NCBI GenBank assembly: GCA_013289585.1
Contig: JABCZR010000003.1
Span: 124,001 to 188,000 of the forward strand
Length of the DNA: 64,000 nt
Direction of reading: 5' to 3'
From: Acidobacteriota bacterium
Lineage (GTDB): Bacteria; Acidobacteriota; Terriglobia; Acidiferrales; UBA7541
Both the position numbers and the translations under genes were made by a program. Below, piece after piece: positions 1 to 8,140 of this stretch (its first letter is position 1; each line of letters opens with the position of its first letter). The notes beneath the pieces are model-generated. The model was not told the DNA's origin and did no database searches. It worked only from the letters and a program-made list of their open reading frames with translations.

Positions 1-109
1 GATGCTGACGGCTATGTCTTATTTTTCGGTCGCCCTCGCGAAAATTCAAACTGAGACACCACCCTGTTTCCAGTCAAGAAGAGGGGGAGAGCTGGGTTCG
101 CACTAGTAA

Positions 110-139
110 GGGTGCAGCCCGCCGCGGCGGGCCGCGCCC
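110..139 (-). terminator. GC-rich hairpin downstream of the secreted-protein gene
   Basis: A 30-bp near-palindrome with two mismatched pairs; its centre (117-132) is a perfect 16-bp palindrome. It starts 25 bp after the stop of the minus-strand gene that ends at 165. No T-tract follows on the minus strand, so it is not a classical intrinsic terminator. It may be a 3' end stabiliser or Rho-assisted end. Confidence 0.4.
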
Positions 140-164
140 CTGCAGCTGGCAACTGTTCGTCGCC

Positions 165-881
165 TCACTTTGGGGCCGAGTTTTTGGCGAGCATCGCAGA
201 CACGGTCTGGCTTTGCTGGCCCAGGAAGGGAGTCGCCAAGTTTTGCGCAAGGAGGGAATCGCTCTTCGCGCCGGCGATGGCTTTCTGTGCGTGCTGCCGG
301 TGTTCCTCTTGCGGACCGGAAAGCGTAATCAGCGCGGCGGCAAACTCCATTTGCGGATCCGCCCCGCGCAGAGTGATTGCCTTCTTCACCAGGGCATAGC
401 CGTCGACGCCGGCAGCAGGATTGGGATCCATTCGCATGCCGTCCGTCATGTGCGGCAAATTCTGTCCCAGCCATTGTTTGTAGGCTTCCGCCAGATAGCC
501 GGCGTCGAACCAAGCCAGCGCATCGGAGTGGCCGGATGATTCCGCGGAAGTCGCCCGCGCGTGAAGTCTCGCGAGAAGTTCCTTCGCCACCAAGGGATCC
601 TTGCGCGCGTAGAGCGTGGCGCGCCGAAGCGTTTCCATGCGCACCAGCACGGGCGTGTCCGGGCCGAGAATGTCCAGCGTGTCTCGAACGAGGTTCTTCA
701 CATCGTAGTTCTCGCCACCGCTGAGGTTCCAGCTGTGGCTGATCCACGGCAAGGACTTTGCTTGGCCGATCTCAATCGTATGGCAGATGAGCGGAGGACC
801 TGCTTGAGCGATGCTCGCAAAGCACAGCACGATGGCCAGGAATGCTGCGTGTTTTAGCGAATGATGAAGTGGATGTCTCAT
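165..881 (-). CDS. secreted protein of unknown function
   Basis: The gene encodes 238 aa. The start at 881 is chosen because GAAGGAGAT lies about 10 nt upstream and the first residues form a signal peptide (MRHPLHHSLKHAAFLAIVLC, then FASIAQA). The longer frame back to 998 would overlap the FecR gene and has no such signals. The mature part is helical and Ala/Leu-rich. Segments such as ETLRRATLYA, LLARLHARAT and YLAEAYKQWL look like tetratricopeptide-style helices, but no repeat is clear enough to assign. It is the last gene of a sigma factor - FecR protein - secreted protein cluster on the minus strand, so it may be an output or partner of that system. No enzymatic motif is visible. Confidence 0.75.
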   Translation of the reverse strand: MRHPLHHSLKHAAFLAIVLCFASIAQAGPPLICHTIEIGQAKSLPWISHSWNLSGGENYDVKNLVRDTLDILGPDTPVLVRMETLRRATLYARKDPLVAKELLARLHARATSAESSGHSDALAWFDAGYLAEAYKQWLGQNLPHMTDGMRMDPNPAAGVDGYALVKKAITLRGADPQMEFAAALITLSGPQEEHRQHAQKAIAGAKSDSLLAQNLATPFLGQQSQTVSAMLAKNSAPK

Positions 882-957
882 GCGTTTTCTAATCTCCTTC
901 CGAATTGACTGAACCTTCGAAAGACAAGACGCCCACAGAGAGACAGCTGTTAACAAC

Positions 958-2025
958 TTACTTGCCGGTGGGCGCCGGCTGGGACCAAACATGTTCATAC
1001 GTGCGCCACAAGTAGATGTCGCCGTAGCCGAGGGAGTTCCACCAGGTATCGAGCATCTGGCGGTCGAGGTGCAGAATGCCTTCGCGAGTTACGCCCGCCG
1101 GGGGCGGAGCGAGCGCCGCAAGACGGTCATAAACACCGGGGCGGTCTGCATCACTGACGCCGGAGAGCAGATGCCAAAGTGTGAGTGCGTCGCTTTTGCG
1201 CGCGTCTACAAGGATGATCCCAAGCAGGGCATTTCGTTCCGCAGGCGTATTCGAAGAGAAATCAAATCTAGACAGCGCGTCACGAAATGCGGGCGTGGCG
1301 TCCTCTAGATACGGAGTTCCCGGGCCGATCTTCGGTCGCGTGGCGCAGACGGCGCCCGCGGGAATGAAGGATTCGTGGCCATTCAGTTTGAAGCCGACCC
1401 ATCCCATAGTAGTGCGCAGAAGGCCGGCTCCGGATTCGTCCACGTGCAGCGTGTAAACGCATCCCAAATCCACCGCGACAGCGGAAGGCGTGTCCACGAC
1501 AAACTGGCCGGGAGGCGCCCAGATGGTGGCATGAATCGTGCCGAGTTCCAGCGAGAGGCGCTTGCGGCCTGGGCCGTTGGTGACCAGCTGGAGACGCGAG
1601 CCTGCGTCAACCTCAACGCGGCCGGTTTCATCCAGCGAAATTGTGGCTCTCGAGGAACTGTCGGTCACCAGTGTTTCCCCAACGCCAAGTTTCTCAACGC
1701 CAGAGTTCGCGCCCATCGTTTTCGATCCAACCCGCGGGGCGCCCTCTACGCGCGCGACATCCCAGGCCGTACCAAGATTGGGAACCGTGCGAGTTCGCAC
1801 ATAAACAAATGCCATGGCCGCAATGAGGAGAACGGCTGCTGCCCCGAACGCGAAGGACAGCCGGAAATTCAGAAAGCGGAGGCGCGTTTTCTCTATCCGA
1901 AGATCCGCGATCCGTTCGAACGTCGGTGCGGGACGATCGTGCCGATAACGCCCCAGCGCACTCTCGAGTTTTTGAATCTCGGGATCAGGCTCGCCGGAGC
2001 CATCCCACAAATAATCATCTTTCAT
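958..2025 (-). CDS. FecR-domain membrane protein (putative sigma regulator)
   Basis: The gene encodes 355 aa: a cytoplasmic N-terminus of about 55 residues, one membrane helix at about 56-76 (ending IAAMAFVYV), then an extracytoplasmic FecR-like beta-rich domain (about 88-215, with GVGETLVTDSSSRATISLDE and a WAPPGQFVVDTPSAVAVDLG segment). The C-terminal 130 residues are not recognised. FecR-family proteins relay an envelope signal to the partner ECF sigma factor. Here the sigma gene lies 66 bp upstream on the same strand, which supports that pairing. The start has AAGGA 8 nt upstream. No adjacent TonB receptor is present, so this is not a classical iron-citrate type system. The signal sensed is unknown. 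Confidence 0.85.
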   Translation of the reverse strand: MKDDYLWDGSGEPDPEIQKLESALGRYRHDRPAPTFERIADLRIEKTRLRFLNFRLSFAFGAAAVLLIAAMAFVYVRTRTVPNLGTAWDVARVEGAPRVGSKTMGANSGVEKLGVGETLVTDSSSRATISLDETGRVEVDAGSRLQLVTNGPGRKRLSLELGTIHATIWAPPGQFVVDTPSAVAVDLGCVYTLHVDESGAGLLRTTMGWVGFKLNGHESFIPAGAVCATRPKIGPGTPYLEDATPAFRDALSRFDFSSNTPAERNALLGIILVDARKSDALTLWHLLSGVSDADRPGVYDRLAALAPPPAGVTREGILHLDRQMLDTWWNSLGYGDIYLWRTYEHVWSQPAPTGK

Positions 2026-2091
2026 CGGTCATTCCTTCTCATCATTACCACGTTGCGCTCTCCAGGAGTCACTTGCTTCGCGGCTTTTCGG

Positions 2092-2703
2092 TCAAGAGGC
2101 GCCTCTCGCCTTCTCATCCAGCTTCTCGCGCAAGAGCTGCATGCCGCGGCAAAGATTCACCCGCACGGACCCGTGCGTCAGCCCCGTGCGCGCGGCGATC
2201 TCCGGACCCGTCATGCCCTCCACCAGACGCAGCACAAGCGGCTCGCGATAGGCTTCAGGAAGCGTCCGAACCACGGCCAGGATCACGGCAGCCTCTTGCT
2301 GCGCGGCAGGGTCGTTCCCGCGGCTTTCGATCTGTTCCTCGGAAACAGGTTCGGTAAGGGCTGCTTCCGGTCCGGATTTCCGGTAATGATCGTTGGCGCG
2401 GTTGCGGGTGATGGCCGCGAGCCACGCGCCGAAGCGGGGTACCTCTCGCAACGCGTGAAGCTGGCGGAGCGCCGCGAGAAAAACCTCCTGAACCAAATCA
2501 TCCACCTCTCGTGGTGGCACCCGAGCGAGCAGGATGCCATGTACCATGCGCGCGTAAAGGTCGTAGAGGCGTCCAAAGGCGGCGCGGTCCCCATCGCGGG
2601 CGGCGCGGACCAGCCCGTCTTCTTCGTTTGATTGGGACGAAGGCCAGGCAATCACAACCCGACGTTCCCCGCTTGCTCTTCGGAAGTCAACAGTGTCTTC
2701 CAC
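2092..2703 (-). CDS. ECF-type RNA polymerase sigma factor
   Basis: The gene encodes 203 aa from a GTG start. Region 2 spans about 42-110, with the helix DDLVQEVFLAALRQL typical of promoter melting. Region 4 spans about 148-196, with a helix-turn-helix (MTGPEIAARTGLTHGSVRVN). Both regions are present and intact, without region 3, as expected for extracytoplasmic-function sigma factors. It is first in the minus-strand cluster with the FecR protein and a secreted protein. The N-terminal ~20 residues before PSSQSNEEDG are not conserved-looking, so the true start could lie slightly downstream. The target regulon cannot be read from the sequence. Confidence 0.9.
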   Translation of the reverse strand: MEDTVDFRRASGERRVVIAWPSSQSNEEDGLVRAARDGDRAAFGRLYDLYARMVHGILLARVPPREVDDLVQEVFLAALRQLHALREVPRFGAWLAAITRNRANDHYRKSGPEAALTEPVSEEQIESRGNDPAAQQEAAVILAVVRTLPEAYREPLVLRLVEGMTGPEIAARTGLTHGSVRVNLCRGMQLLREKLDEKARGAS

Positions 2704-3090
2704 GGTTAAGCCATCCCATCTAAACGGCGGTGGCCCTGCATTCTAGACGGAGCGGGTGCGGAGAGTGTTAACGTCCGCCCTTATTTTATTGGTCGCAAAG
2801 CAGATAGCGCGCTAAGAATGACCCTGCAAGCGCCCGGATCCGGCATTAGTTTGGCCCGCGGTGACAACAGTTCCGGTCTTTCGTGCGTCCAATAGGGTGG
2901 AGAACAAAAATCGCAAGGCAAACCCGGCCGTTAGGACAGTTATTGCTCCGTGGCATCCAATTAAGGTAGAAACCCTCTTGAAACAGAGGTGTTATACTTT
3001 CTGATGCTGGATCCGGCAGGATGGGGCGAGCCGGAGGGCAGCTGAACTGTCGAAAACGGCTGTGGGGCTAATCAGACAGGAGCACGGACT
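2704..3090. other. divergent intergenic region between sigma and protease genes
   Basis: This 387-bp gap holds the regulatory DNA for the minus-strand sigma gene and the plus-strand HtrA-type gene. A TAGAAT hexamer reads toward the sigma gene at 2745-2740. A small inverted repeat and TATACT lie at 2974-2998 facing the protease. No open frame with coding character and no RNA gene was recognised in the rest. Confidence 0.6.
2974..2998 (+). promoter_or_regulatory. possible heat-shock-like promoter of the HtrA gene
   Basis: CTTGAAA (2977-2983), resembling a sigma-32 -35 box, is embedded in a small inverted repeat (CCTCT at 2974, AGAGG at 2985). TATACT follows at 2993-2998. The spacing is too short for a housekeeping promoter, so the elements may not act together. 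A role in stress control is inference from the protease function. Confidence 0.3.
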
Positions 3091-4662
3091 ATGGGAGAGC
3101 AAGTGAAAGAACTTTTCAATTGGGCGCGAAGGAGAAAAATCCTCGCGACCGTCTTTGTGGCATTGACGCTGATGGTTGGAATCATGATTGGTTCAGTGGT
3201 TTCCGGCCGCGTCTCGGCGATGAAAACCCTCGGATTTGGCGGCACCACGGCGACCGCTCTGGCTGTGCCGGATCCCATTCCTGCCTCGAGTTCCTTCGCA
3301 TCCATCGTGAATCGCGTCGAGCCCGCGGTGGTGAATATCGCCACGACACAGGTAATGGAGCGCCGGCAGGCCAAGAAGCGCCGCACCGTGCCCAACGATC
3401 AAGACGACCCCATGCAGGATTTCTTCGACCGCTTTTTTGATGGGCGGCAAGACGGACCTCCGCAGGCGGAGCGCAGTCTGGGTTCCGGCGTTATCGTAGA
3501 TAAGGCGGGTTTCATCCTCACGAACAACCATGTGGTGGAGCAAGCCACGAAAATCCAGGTTCAATTGAATGGCGACACAACCCGATATACGGCAAAGGTT
3601 GTCGGTATCGACGAAGATACGGACCTTGCAGTCATAAAGATTGACGCGCACAAAGATCTCCCGATAGCCAAGCTTGGAAACTCGGACGGCGTGCAAGTTG
3701 GCGACTGGGTGCTCGCGATCGGTAGCCCGTTCGGTTTGCAGGCCACCGTGACTGCGGGAATCATCAGCGCCAAGGATCGCGGCGGCATCGGGCACCAGTT
3801 CCAGAGATTTCTCCAGACAGATGCAGCCATTAACCCGGGAAACTCCGGCGGGCCGCTGGTGGATCTGGCCGGTCAGGTGATTGGCATCAATACGGCGATC
3901 ATTACCGGTAGCCGCGGGTATGAGGGAGTTGGCTTTGCGCTGCCTTCATCCACGGCCATCAGCGTCTACGACCAGATCGTCAAGCAAGGGCGCGTGACGC
4001 GAGGGTCGATCGGCGTGAGCTTCCAGGAAGAGCCGAGCACAAATCCGATTACGTTGAAATCCCTTGGAGCACCTTACGGCTTGGTGATTGAGGGCGTGGA
4101 GCCCGGGAGCCCTGCAGAGAAAGCGGGCTTGAAGGGCGGCGACGTCATCACCAGTGTGAACGGACAGCCGGTGAAGACCGGGAATGACCTGGTAAATCCC
4201 ATCGCGCAAGCCGCAATTGGGAGCAAAGTAAAACTGACCTACATTCGTGATCGTGCGCAGAAGGAAACCATGGCCACGGTCGAAGACCGAACTCGCGTAT
4301 TCCCGAACACCGCGGGTCGCATGGGCGACCAGCCCGGCGAAGCTGCACCCGCCGAGTTCGGGCTGCACGTCGAAGAGCTGACGCCTGCCCGCGGCCAACG
4401 CGTGGGAATGGAAGGCCAGAAGGGCGCCATCGTAACCGAAATTGACCCGGCTACGTTTGCCGACGATCTGGGATTCACCCGCGGAGATGTGATTACGGAA
4501 ATCAACCGCGTAGCCGTAAGCTCCGTTGGCGACTATCGCAAGGCGGTATCGGCGCTGAAGCCGGGCGAAGACGTGGTGTTCAAGGTTCTTCGCCGTCAGG
4601 ACAGCGACCGGGTCCTGACCCTGTACTTGTCCGGCAAGGTTCCGGCGGACAACCAGCAGTAG
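3091..4662 (+). CDS. HtrA/Deg-family periplasmic serine protease
   Basis: The gene encodes 523 aa with AGGAG 8 nt before the ATG. An N-terminal membrane anchor (about 17-38) is followed by a trypsin-like domain with the full catalytic triad: His147 (TNNHVV), Asp178 (DTDLAVIKI) and Ser252 (GNSGGPL). Two PDZ domains follow, one around 315-395 and one near the C-terminus (about 425-510). This is the layout of DegP/DegQ/DegS-type proteases, which degrade or refold misfolded envelope proteins. The retained anchor suggests it stays membrane-tethered. The next gene, a peptidoglycan-binding protein, starts 28 bp later and may be co-transcribed. Assignment to DegP versus DegQ versus DegS cannot be made from sequence alone. 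Confidence 0.95.
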   Translation: MGEQVKELFNWARRRKILATVFVALTLMVGIMIGSVVSGRVSAMKTLGFGGTTATALAVPDPIPASSSFASIVNRVEPAVVNIATTQVMERRQAKKRRTVPNDQDDPMQDFFDRFFDGRQDGPPQAERSLGSGVIVDKAGFILTNNHVVEQATKIQVQLNGDTTRYTAKVVGIDEDTDLAVIKIDAHKDLPIAKLGNSDGVQVGDWVLAIGSPFGLQATVTAGIISAKDRGGIGHQFQRFLQTDAAINPGNSGGPLVDLAGQVIGINTAIITGSRGYEGVGFALPSSTAISVYDQIVKQGRVTRGSIGVSFQEEPSTNPITLKSLGAPYGLVIEGVEPGSPAEKAGLKGGDVITSVNGQPVKTGNDLVNPIAQAAIGSKVKLTYIRDRAQKETMATVEDRTRVFPNTAGRMGDQPGEAAPAEFGLHVEELTPARGQRVGMEGQKGAIVTEIDPATFADDLGFTRGDVITEINRVAVSSVGDYRKAVSALKPGEDVVFKVLRRQDSDRVLTLYLSGKVPADNQQ

Positions 4663-4690
4663 TGATTTAGCGAAATACGAACAAACGCCT

Positions 4691-5155
4691 ATGCGCGTGC
4701 AAAATGCGACTCGCCTGGCCCTGACGCTGCTCTTTGCAGCAGGGCTGGGTGTGTCCGCGGTTTCCACGCACGCGCAAAGCGCGTCGCAAAACAAAACCGC
4801 CACTTCCGCTTCCAAGAGCAAATCGCACAAAAAGAAATCTGCAAAGCAACCGAGCCGGTGGGAGAAGGGACAGAAGGTGCCCACGCCCGCGCGAATTTCC
4901 GAAATTCAGCTGGCATTGGCGAAGGACGGCTCGTTCACCGGCGCACCTAACGGGAAGTGGGACGATTCCACAGTCGAGGCCATGAGAAAATTCCAGGACG
5001 CGCACGGGCTGAATCCCAGCGGCAAGCTCGATGCGAAAACCTTGCAACAGTTGGGCCTTGGTTCCAGCACCGCCGGCTTGGGGGCCCCGATGCCGCCCAC
5101 CAGCTCCACAAGCGCAACCGTCAAGCCCGCCGAAACGGCTCGCCGGCAGCAGTAG
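4691..5155 (+). CDS. secreted peptidoglycan-binding domain protein
   Basis: The gene encodes 154 aa. A signal peptide covers about 1-28 (ending STHAQ). A Lys/Ser-rich basic linker (about 30-60) leads to one peptidoglycan-binding domain of the PG_binding_1 type (about 66-123), with the helical pattern ISEIQLALAKDG, VEAMRKFQDAHGL and GKLDAKTLQQLGL. No hydrolase domain is attached, so the protein probably only anchors or senses the cell wall. It lies just after the Deg-type protease. No clear Shine-Dalgarno sequence precedes it, so translation may depend on coupling or on a weak site. Confidence 0.85.
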   Translation: MRVQNATRLALTLLFAAGLGVSAVSTHAQSASQNKTATSASKSKSHKKKSAKQPSRWEKGQKVPTPARISEIQLALAKDGSFTGAPNGKWDDSTVEAMRKFQDAHGLNPSGKLDAKTLQQLGLGSSTAGLGAPMPPTSSTSATVKPAETARRQQ

Positions 5156-5247
5156 TTTGCAGTTCTTCGCGGTTGCATTCCTTTTGCAACTGAATTAGAA
5201 ATCAGAGGCTGCGCGGCAGGAATATGCGCACCCGAGGGATTTGTGTG

Positions 5248-6555
5248 ATGAAAACAGTGCGGATTTTTCTCCTGATTTTACTGGCCACTTTTCACGTGGT
5301 GGAATGTGGCGCGCAGGAAAAAGCTGGAGCAAAAACGATCCGGGCTGTGAAATTCGGGAAACTGTGGGACGGCAAGGGGAAACTGTGGACCAATGCGATT
5401 GTCATTGTTGACGGCGATCGGATTCGAACCGTGACGACGGACCCAGCGGCAATCCCTGCCGGCGCGGAAGTCATCGACTTGTCGAAATTTACTGGGTTGC
5501 CCGGGCTGATCGACGTGCACACCCACATGACGATGTACACAGACGAAACGCCGGGACAGCCGATGTTGAAACAGCTCACCAGCAATGCGCCGGCGGTAGA
5601 ACTTTTCCTCGCGCGCAAAGGAGCCATGCGCACGCTGGAGGCCGGCGTTACCACCGTGCGCGATCTCGGCGCTGACCAATACCTGGACATCGCCATGCGC
5701 GACCTGATCAATCGCGGCGAAATGACCGGACCTCGCATGTTTGTCTGCGGATATGGCCTCTACATCACCAACACGCCCTACAAGCCCGGTCTGAACCTGC
5801 CAGCGGGCGGCATTGCCGACGGCGTGCCGGAAGTGCTCAAGGTAGTCAGGCAGCAGGTCTCGGCCGGCGCCGACGTAATCAAAATGTACGCCTCGACCGG
5901 AACGGACGACGACGTGACCGGCTTTGAGACTTACAGCTATGAAGAAATCAAAGCTGCGGTGGATGCTGCACACCAGTTCGGCAAAAAAATTGCCATTCAT
6001 TCTTATGGCCTGGCTGGCGCGCGGGACGCAGTCCGCGCCGGGACCGACTCGCTGGAACACGCCACGGATATGGACGACGCAACGATCCAGGAGATGGCCA
6101 AACGCGGAACGTACTACGTCCCGACGATTGATCACAACCGCTATTACCTGGATAACTGGCAGAAGATTGGCTATGCCAACGGTTTTCAGGAAAAGACCAA
6201 GGCGTTCGTTGAGCGCAACCTGGAGACGGCGCGGAAAGCGCACAAAGCAGGAGTGAAATTCGCCATGGGTTCTGACGCCATCTACACCATGTTTGGGGAA
6301 AACACGCGAGAGCTGGGCTGGTTCGTGAAAGCAGGGATGACTCCCGAACAGGCCCTGCGCACCGCCACCACGAACGCCGCCGAATTATTGGGCAAGGAGA
6401 AAGAACTCGGCGCCGTTGCGCCGGGTTATTTTGGCGACTTGGTGGCCGTAGAAGGCGATCCACTGGCGGACATCGATGTCGCCATTTACAAGGTGAAATG
6501 GGTCATGAAGGGCGGCGCGGTCGTGGCGGACAAGACCAAGGGACAAGTTCGCTAG
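5248..6555 (+). CDS. secreted metal-dependent amidohydrolase
   Basis: The gene encodes 435 aa. The start at 5248 is preferred over 5224 because GAGGGA lies 9 nt upstream and a signal peptide begins there (MKTVRIFLLILLATFHVVEC). The binuclear metal set of the amidohydrolase superfamily is complete: His91 and His93 (DVHTHM), Lys212 (VIKMYAS), His251 (IAIHSYG), His271 (LEHATD) and Asp343 (MGSDAIY). The fold class is that of imidazolonepropionase-like and Xaa-Pro dipeptidase-like enzymes exported by soil bacteria. Substrate is unknown; a dipeptide, cyclic amide or related compound is plausible. A UUCG-type hairpin follows downstream. Confidence 0.9.
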   Translation: MKTVRIFLLILLATFHVVECGAQEKAGAKTIRAVKFGKLWDGKGKLWTNAIVIVDGDRIRTVTTDPAAIPAGAEVIDLSKFTGLPGLIDVHTHMTMYTDETPGQPMLKQLTSNAPAVELFLARKGAMRTLEAGVTTVRDLGADQYLDIAMRDLINRGEMTGPRMFVCGYGLYITNTPYKPGLNLPAGGIADGVPEVLKVVRQQVSAGADVIKMYASTGTDDDVTGFETYSYEEIKAAVDAAHQFGKKIAIHSYGLAGARDAVRAGTDSLEHATDMDDATIQEMAKRGTYYVPTIDHNRYYLDNWQKIGYANGFQEKTKAFVERNLETARKAHKAGVKFAMGSDAIYTMFGENTRELGWFVKAGMTPEQALRTATTNAAELLGKEKELGAVAPGYFGDLVAVEGDPLADIDVAIYKVKWVMKGGAVVADKTKGQVR

Positions 6556-6588
6556 TGAAAAACCAAAGCGCAGAAGGATCCACGCTTT

Positions 6589-6603
6589 CCTGCCTTCGGC
6601 AGG
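6589..6603. terminator. small UUCG-capped hairpin between convergent genes
   Basis: CCTGCC and GGCAGG are separated by TTC, forming a stable C(UUCG)G-type loop. It lies between the plus-strand amidohydrolase (ends 6555) and the minus-strand HTH gene (ends 6682). No T-tract follows on either strand, so it is only a candidate terminator. Confidence 0.4.
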
Positions 6604-6681
6604 CAGGCAAGCAAGAACCAAAGACGAAACGGTGGGGCACCGAGAATCGTCTCGCGGGTCAATCTATGCTCCACTCGCCAT

Positions 6682-6870
6682 TCATATCGCTTCCTTTTCC
6701 GGTGTGCGCCTGAACTCCAACAGGTCACCTGGCTGGCACTGCAGTTCCTTACAAATGGCCTCGAGCGTGGAGAATCGGACGGCCCGAGCCTTTCCGGTTT
6801 TCAGGATCGACAGGTTGGCGAGCGTGATCCCGATTCTCTCGGACAGCTCCGTGAGCCGCGTGCCCCGCAC
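6682..6870 (-). CDS. short XRE-type HTH regulator, probably N-terminally truncated
   Basis: The gene encodes 62 aa from a GTG with AAGGG close upstream. The sequence LTELSERIGITLANLSILKT followed by GKARAVRFSTLEAICKELQC and QPGDLLEF is a near-complete Cro/CI helix-turn-helix of the YozG-like family. Relatives known to me have about 10 more residues before the first helix and usually sit beside a DUF2975 membrane protein. Here the upstream frame has no ATG, GTG or TTG before a stop, and no membrane partner is present. It may be a functional short repressor or a remnant. It lies downstream of vapC on the same strand. Confidence 0.5.
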   Translation of the reverse strand: MRGTRLTELSERIGITLANLSILKTGKARAVRFSTLEAICKELQCQPGDLLEFRRTPEKEAI

Positions 6871-6937
6871 GCCGCCCTTGCGTGTGGGGACTTTGAACTT
6901 TCCCCAGGGCTGGGTTTTGCGAAGTGACCAAGACAGA

Positions 6938-7351
6938 CTAGGTGAGTTTCAGTTCCGGAAAGTCCCGCGCATAGCGCTTGGGATCGAGCGTCATAAAACG
7001 ATCCGCGTGCACCATGGCATGTGATCCAATAATGAAATCAGCCAGCAAACGCTTCGCTCCCTGACGCGCAGATCTTCGACGCCGTTTCGCATAACGCGCA
7101 AAACGACGGCCGGCCTCAACCCACACGGGCTGTTCAAACGCAAAGTCCACCGTGATGCCCGTGTCTGCAAGAAAATCATTCACGAAGGATTCTGTGGCCT
7201 TCGGATAGGCGAGCAATTCCGCATACACCGGACCGCAGACGACAAGACCTCCTTCCGCCTTGGCAGCGCCAAGAATTCTTGAGATCTGTGAAGCTGACGG
7301 TTCCTTGGACCAGAGGGCCGAGAGGACGTTAGTATCGATTGCCGTTCTCAC
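6938..7351 (-). CDS. vapC: VapC-family PIN-domain toxin
   Basis: The gene encodes 137 aa with the acidic PIN residues expected of an RNase: Asp6 in AIDTNVLSAL, a glutamate in YAELLAYP, and aspartates in LADFIIGSHA and ADRFMTLDP. VapC toxins cleave RNA, often initiator tRNA or rRNA, when released from their antitoxin. The start lies 6 bp after the stop of the AbrB-type antitoxin gene, a normal arrangement of antitoxin before toxin. All key residues are present, so it looks functional. Target RNA cannot be read from the sequence. Confidence 0.9.
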   Translation of the reverse strand: MRTAIDTNVLSALWSKEPSASQISRILGAAKAEGGLVVCGPVYAELLAYPKATESFVNDFLADTGITVDFAFEQPVWVEAGRRFARYAKRRRRSARQGAKRLLADFIIGSHAMVHADRFMTLDPKRYARDFPELKLT

Positions 7352-7357
7352 CGTTGC

Positions 7358-7600
7358 TCAACTTTCTTCGTCGCGCAACCGGCGCACCCACGCATTTGCC
7401 TGATGGATGCTGGAGAAAGCAGGGAGCGCCCCGACATACTTTTCGAAGGGATTTTCCGGCGAGCGTGCGGGACGGATGGTGGTTCGATCCTTGTCGACCA
7501 CAAATTCCACACGGTCTCCCTTCTTCAGTCCAAGCCGATTGCGAATCTCGAGAGGGACGGTGATTTGCCCCTTGCTGCTGATTGTGCTGGAAGGTGCCAT
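7358..7600 (-). CDS. vapB: VapB-family antitoxin with AbrB/SpoVT fold
   Basis: The gene encodes 80 aa. The N-terminal half is a swapped-hairpin AbrB domain (SSTISSKGQITVPLEIRNRL, GLKKGDRVEFVV) that binds DNA. The C-terminal half (NPFEKYVGALPAFSS to the end) is the usual toxin-wrapping segment. A strong AAAGGAGG lies 9 nt before the ATG. It sits directly upstream of vapC and is expected to neutralise it and autorepress the operon through the repeats at 7614-7642. Confidence 0.9.
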   Translation of the reverse strand: MAPSSTISSKGQITVPLEIRNRLGLKKGDRVEFVVDKDRTTIRPARSPENPFEKYVGALPAFSSIHQANAWVRRLRDEES

Positions 7601-7613
7601 CTTTACCTGCCTC

Positions 7614-7642
7614 CTTTACAGTAAGGATATCATGCTTTACAG
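7614..7642 (-). promoter_or_regulatory. candidate VapB operator with paired repeats
   Basis: CTTTACAG occurs twice as a direct repeat (7614-7621 and 7635-7642) exactly 21 bp apart, two helical turns, just upstream of vapB. The same DNA also contains an imperfect palindrome at 7621-7640 (GTAAGG...CTTTAC around GATATC). AbrB-type antitoxins usually bind such repeats to repress their own operon. It overlaps the stop codon of the upstream HNH gene. Confidence 0.55.
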
Positions 7643-8140
7643 CGATTCGGATAGGCCCTTAACGACCACGGCGGGTGGCCGCCCCTTAATTCCGAAAACG
7701 CCTTTGCGTGGCCCTTGCGGGGGAGCGGATTGCCGGATGCGGATTCCTGCTTCTCCTTTACTTCCTTTACCTCCTATATTTCCCTGACTTTCAAGCGGAG
7801 GGCGGAGTTTGCCGGCGGCCAAATCATCCATGGCGCGCAGGCGCCCGCCCAGTTCGGCGTCGCTCAATCGCCGCCCGCGGAACAACCAAGGCAGATACTC
7901 CGCCGCCGACTGCTCTCCTTTTTGTGAATTGCAATCCACGCAGCAAGACACCAAATTGCGGTAGGAATTGCCGCCCCCTTGCGCCTGTGGCACAACATGG
8001 TCCAGGCACTTGCGGTCGCCCGGGCTTCGCCGTACGACCGTAAGTGCCCAAGAGCATGCCGGGAAGCGGAGAATGATTTGCGGCATGGAATCCTCCACCC
8101 ATTTCCCGTAAACTTCGCGGGCGAGGAACGTGTGAATCAT
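7637..8140 (-). CDS. HNH endonuclease domain protein
   Basis: The gene encodes 167 aa. The HNH core is clear: CLDHVVPQAQGGGNSYRNL followed by VSCCVDCNSQKG, giving the catalytic His, the Asn and a downstream Cys pair. The upstream CxxC knuckle found in many HNH proteins is absent; only one Cys lies in PACSWALTV, so the zinc site may be incomplete. The C-terminal 50 residues are low complexity. Its 5' end overlaps the start of the divergent MFS gene by about 9 bp, an odd arrangement that could mean a later true start. It lies upstream of vapBC on the same strand. It may act on DNA during restriction or mobile-element activity, but the role is unknown. Confidence 0.7.
   Translation of the reverse strand: MIHTFLAREVYGKWVEDSMPQIILRFPACSWALTVVRRSPGDRKCLDHVVPQAQGGGNSYRNLVSCCVDCNSQKGEQSAAEYLPWLFRGRRLSDAELGGRLRAMDDLAAGKLRPPLESQGNIGGKGSKGEAGIRIRQSAPPQGPRKGVFGIKGRPPAVVVKGLSESL

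Noticed and set aside
1375-2631. Long plus-strand frame of 418 codons opposite the sigma/FecR genes
   Set aside because: It is antisense to two genes with clear domains and has no recognisable motif or ribosome site. Long antisense frames are common in GC-rich DNA.
2978-2998. Housekeeping promoter TTGAAA - TATACT before the Deg-type gene
   Set aside because: The boxes are only 9 bp apart, so they cannot be a normal sigma-70 pair; kept only as a weak regulatory candidate.
3946-4884. 312-codon minus-strand frame opposite the Deg-type protease
   Set aside because: Antisense to PDZ domains with intact motifs; no support for expression.
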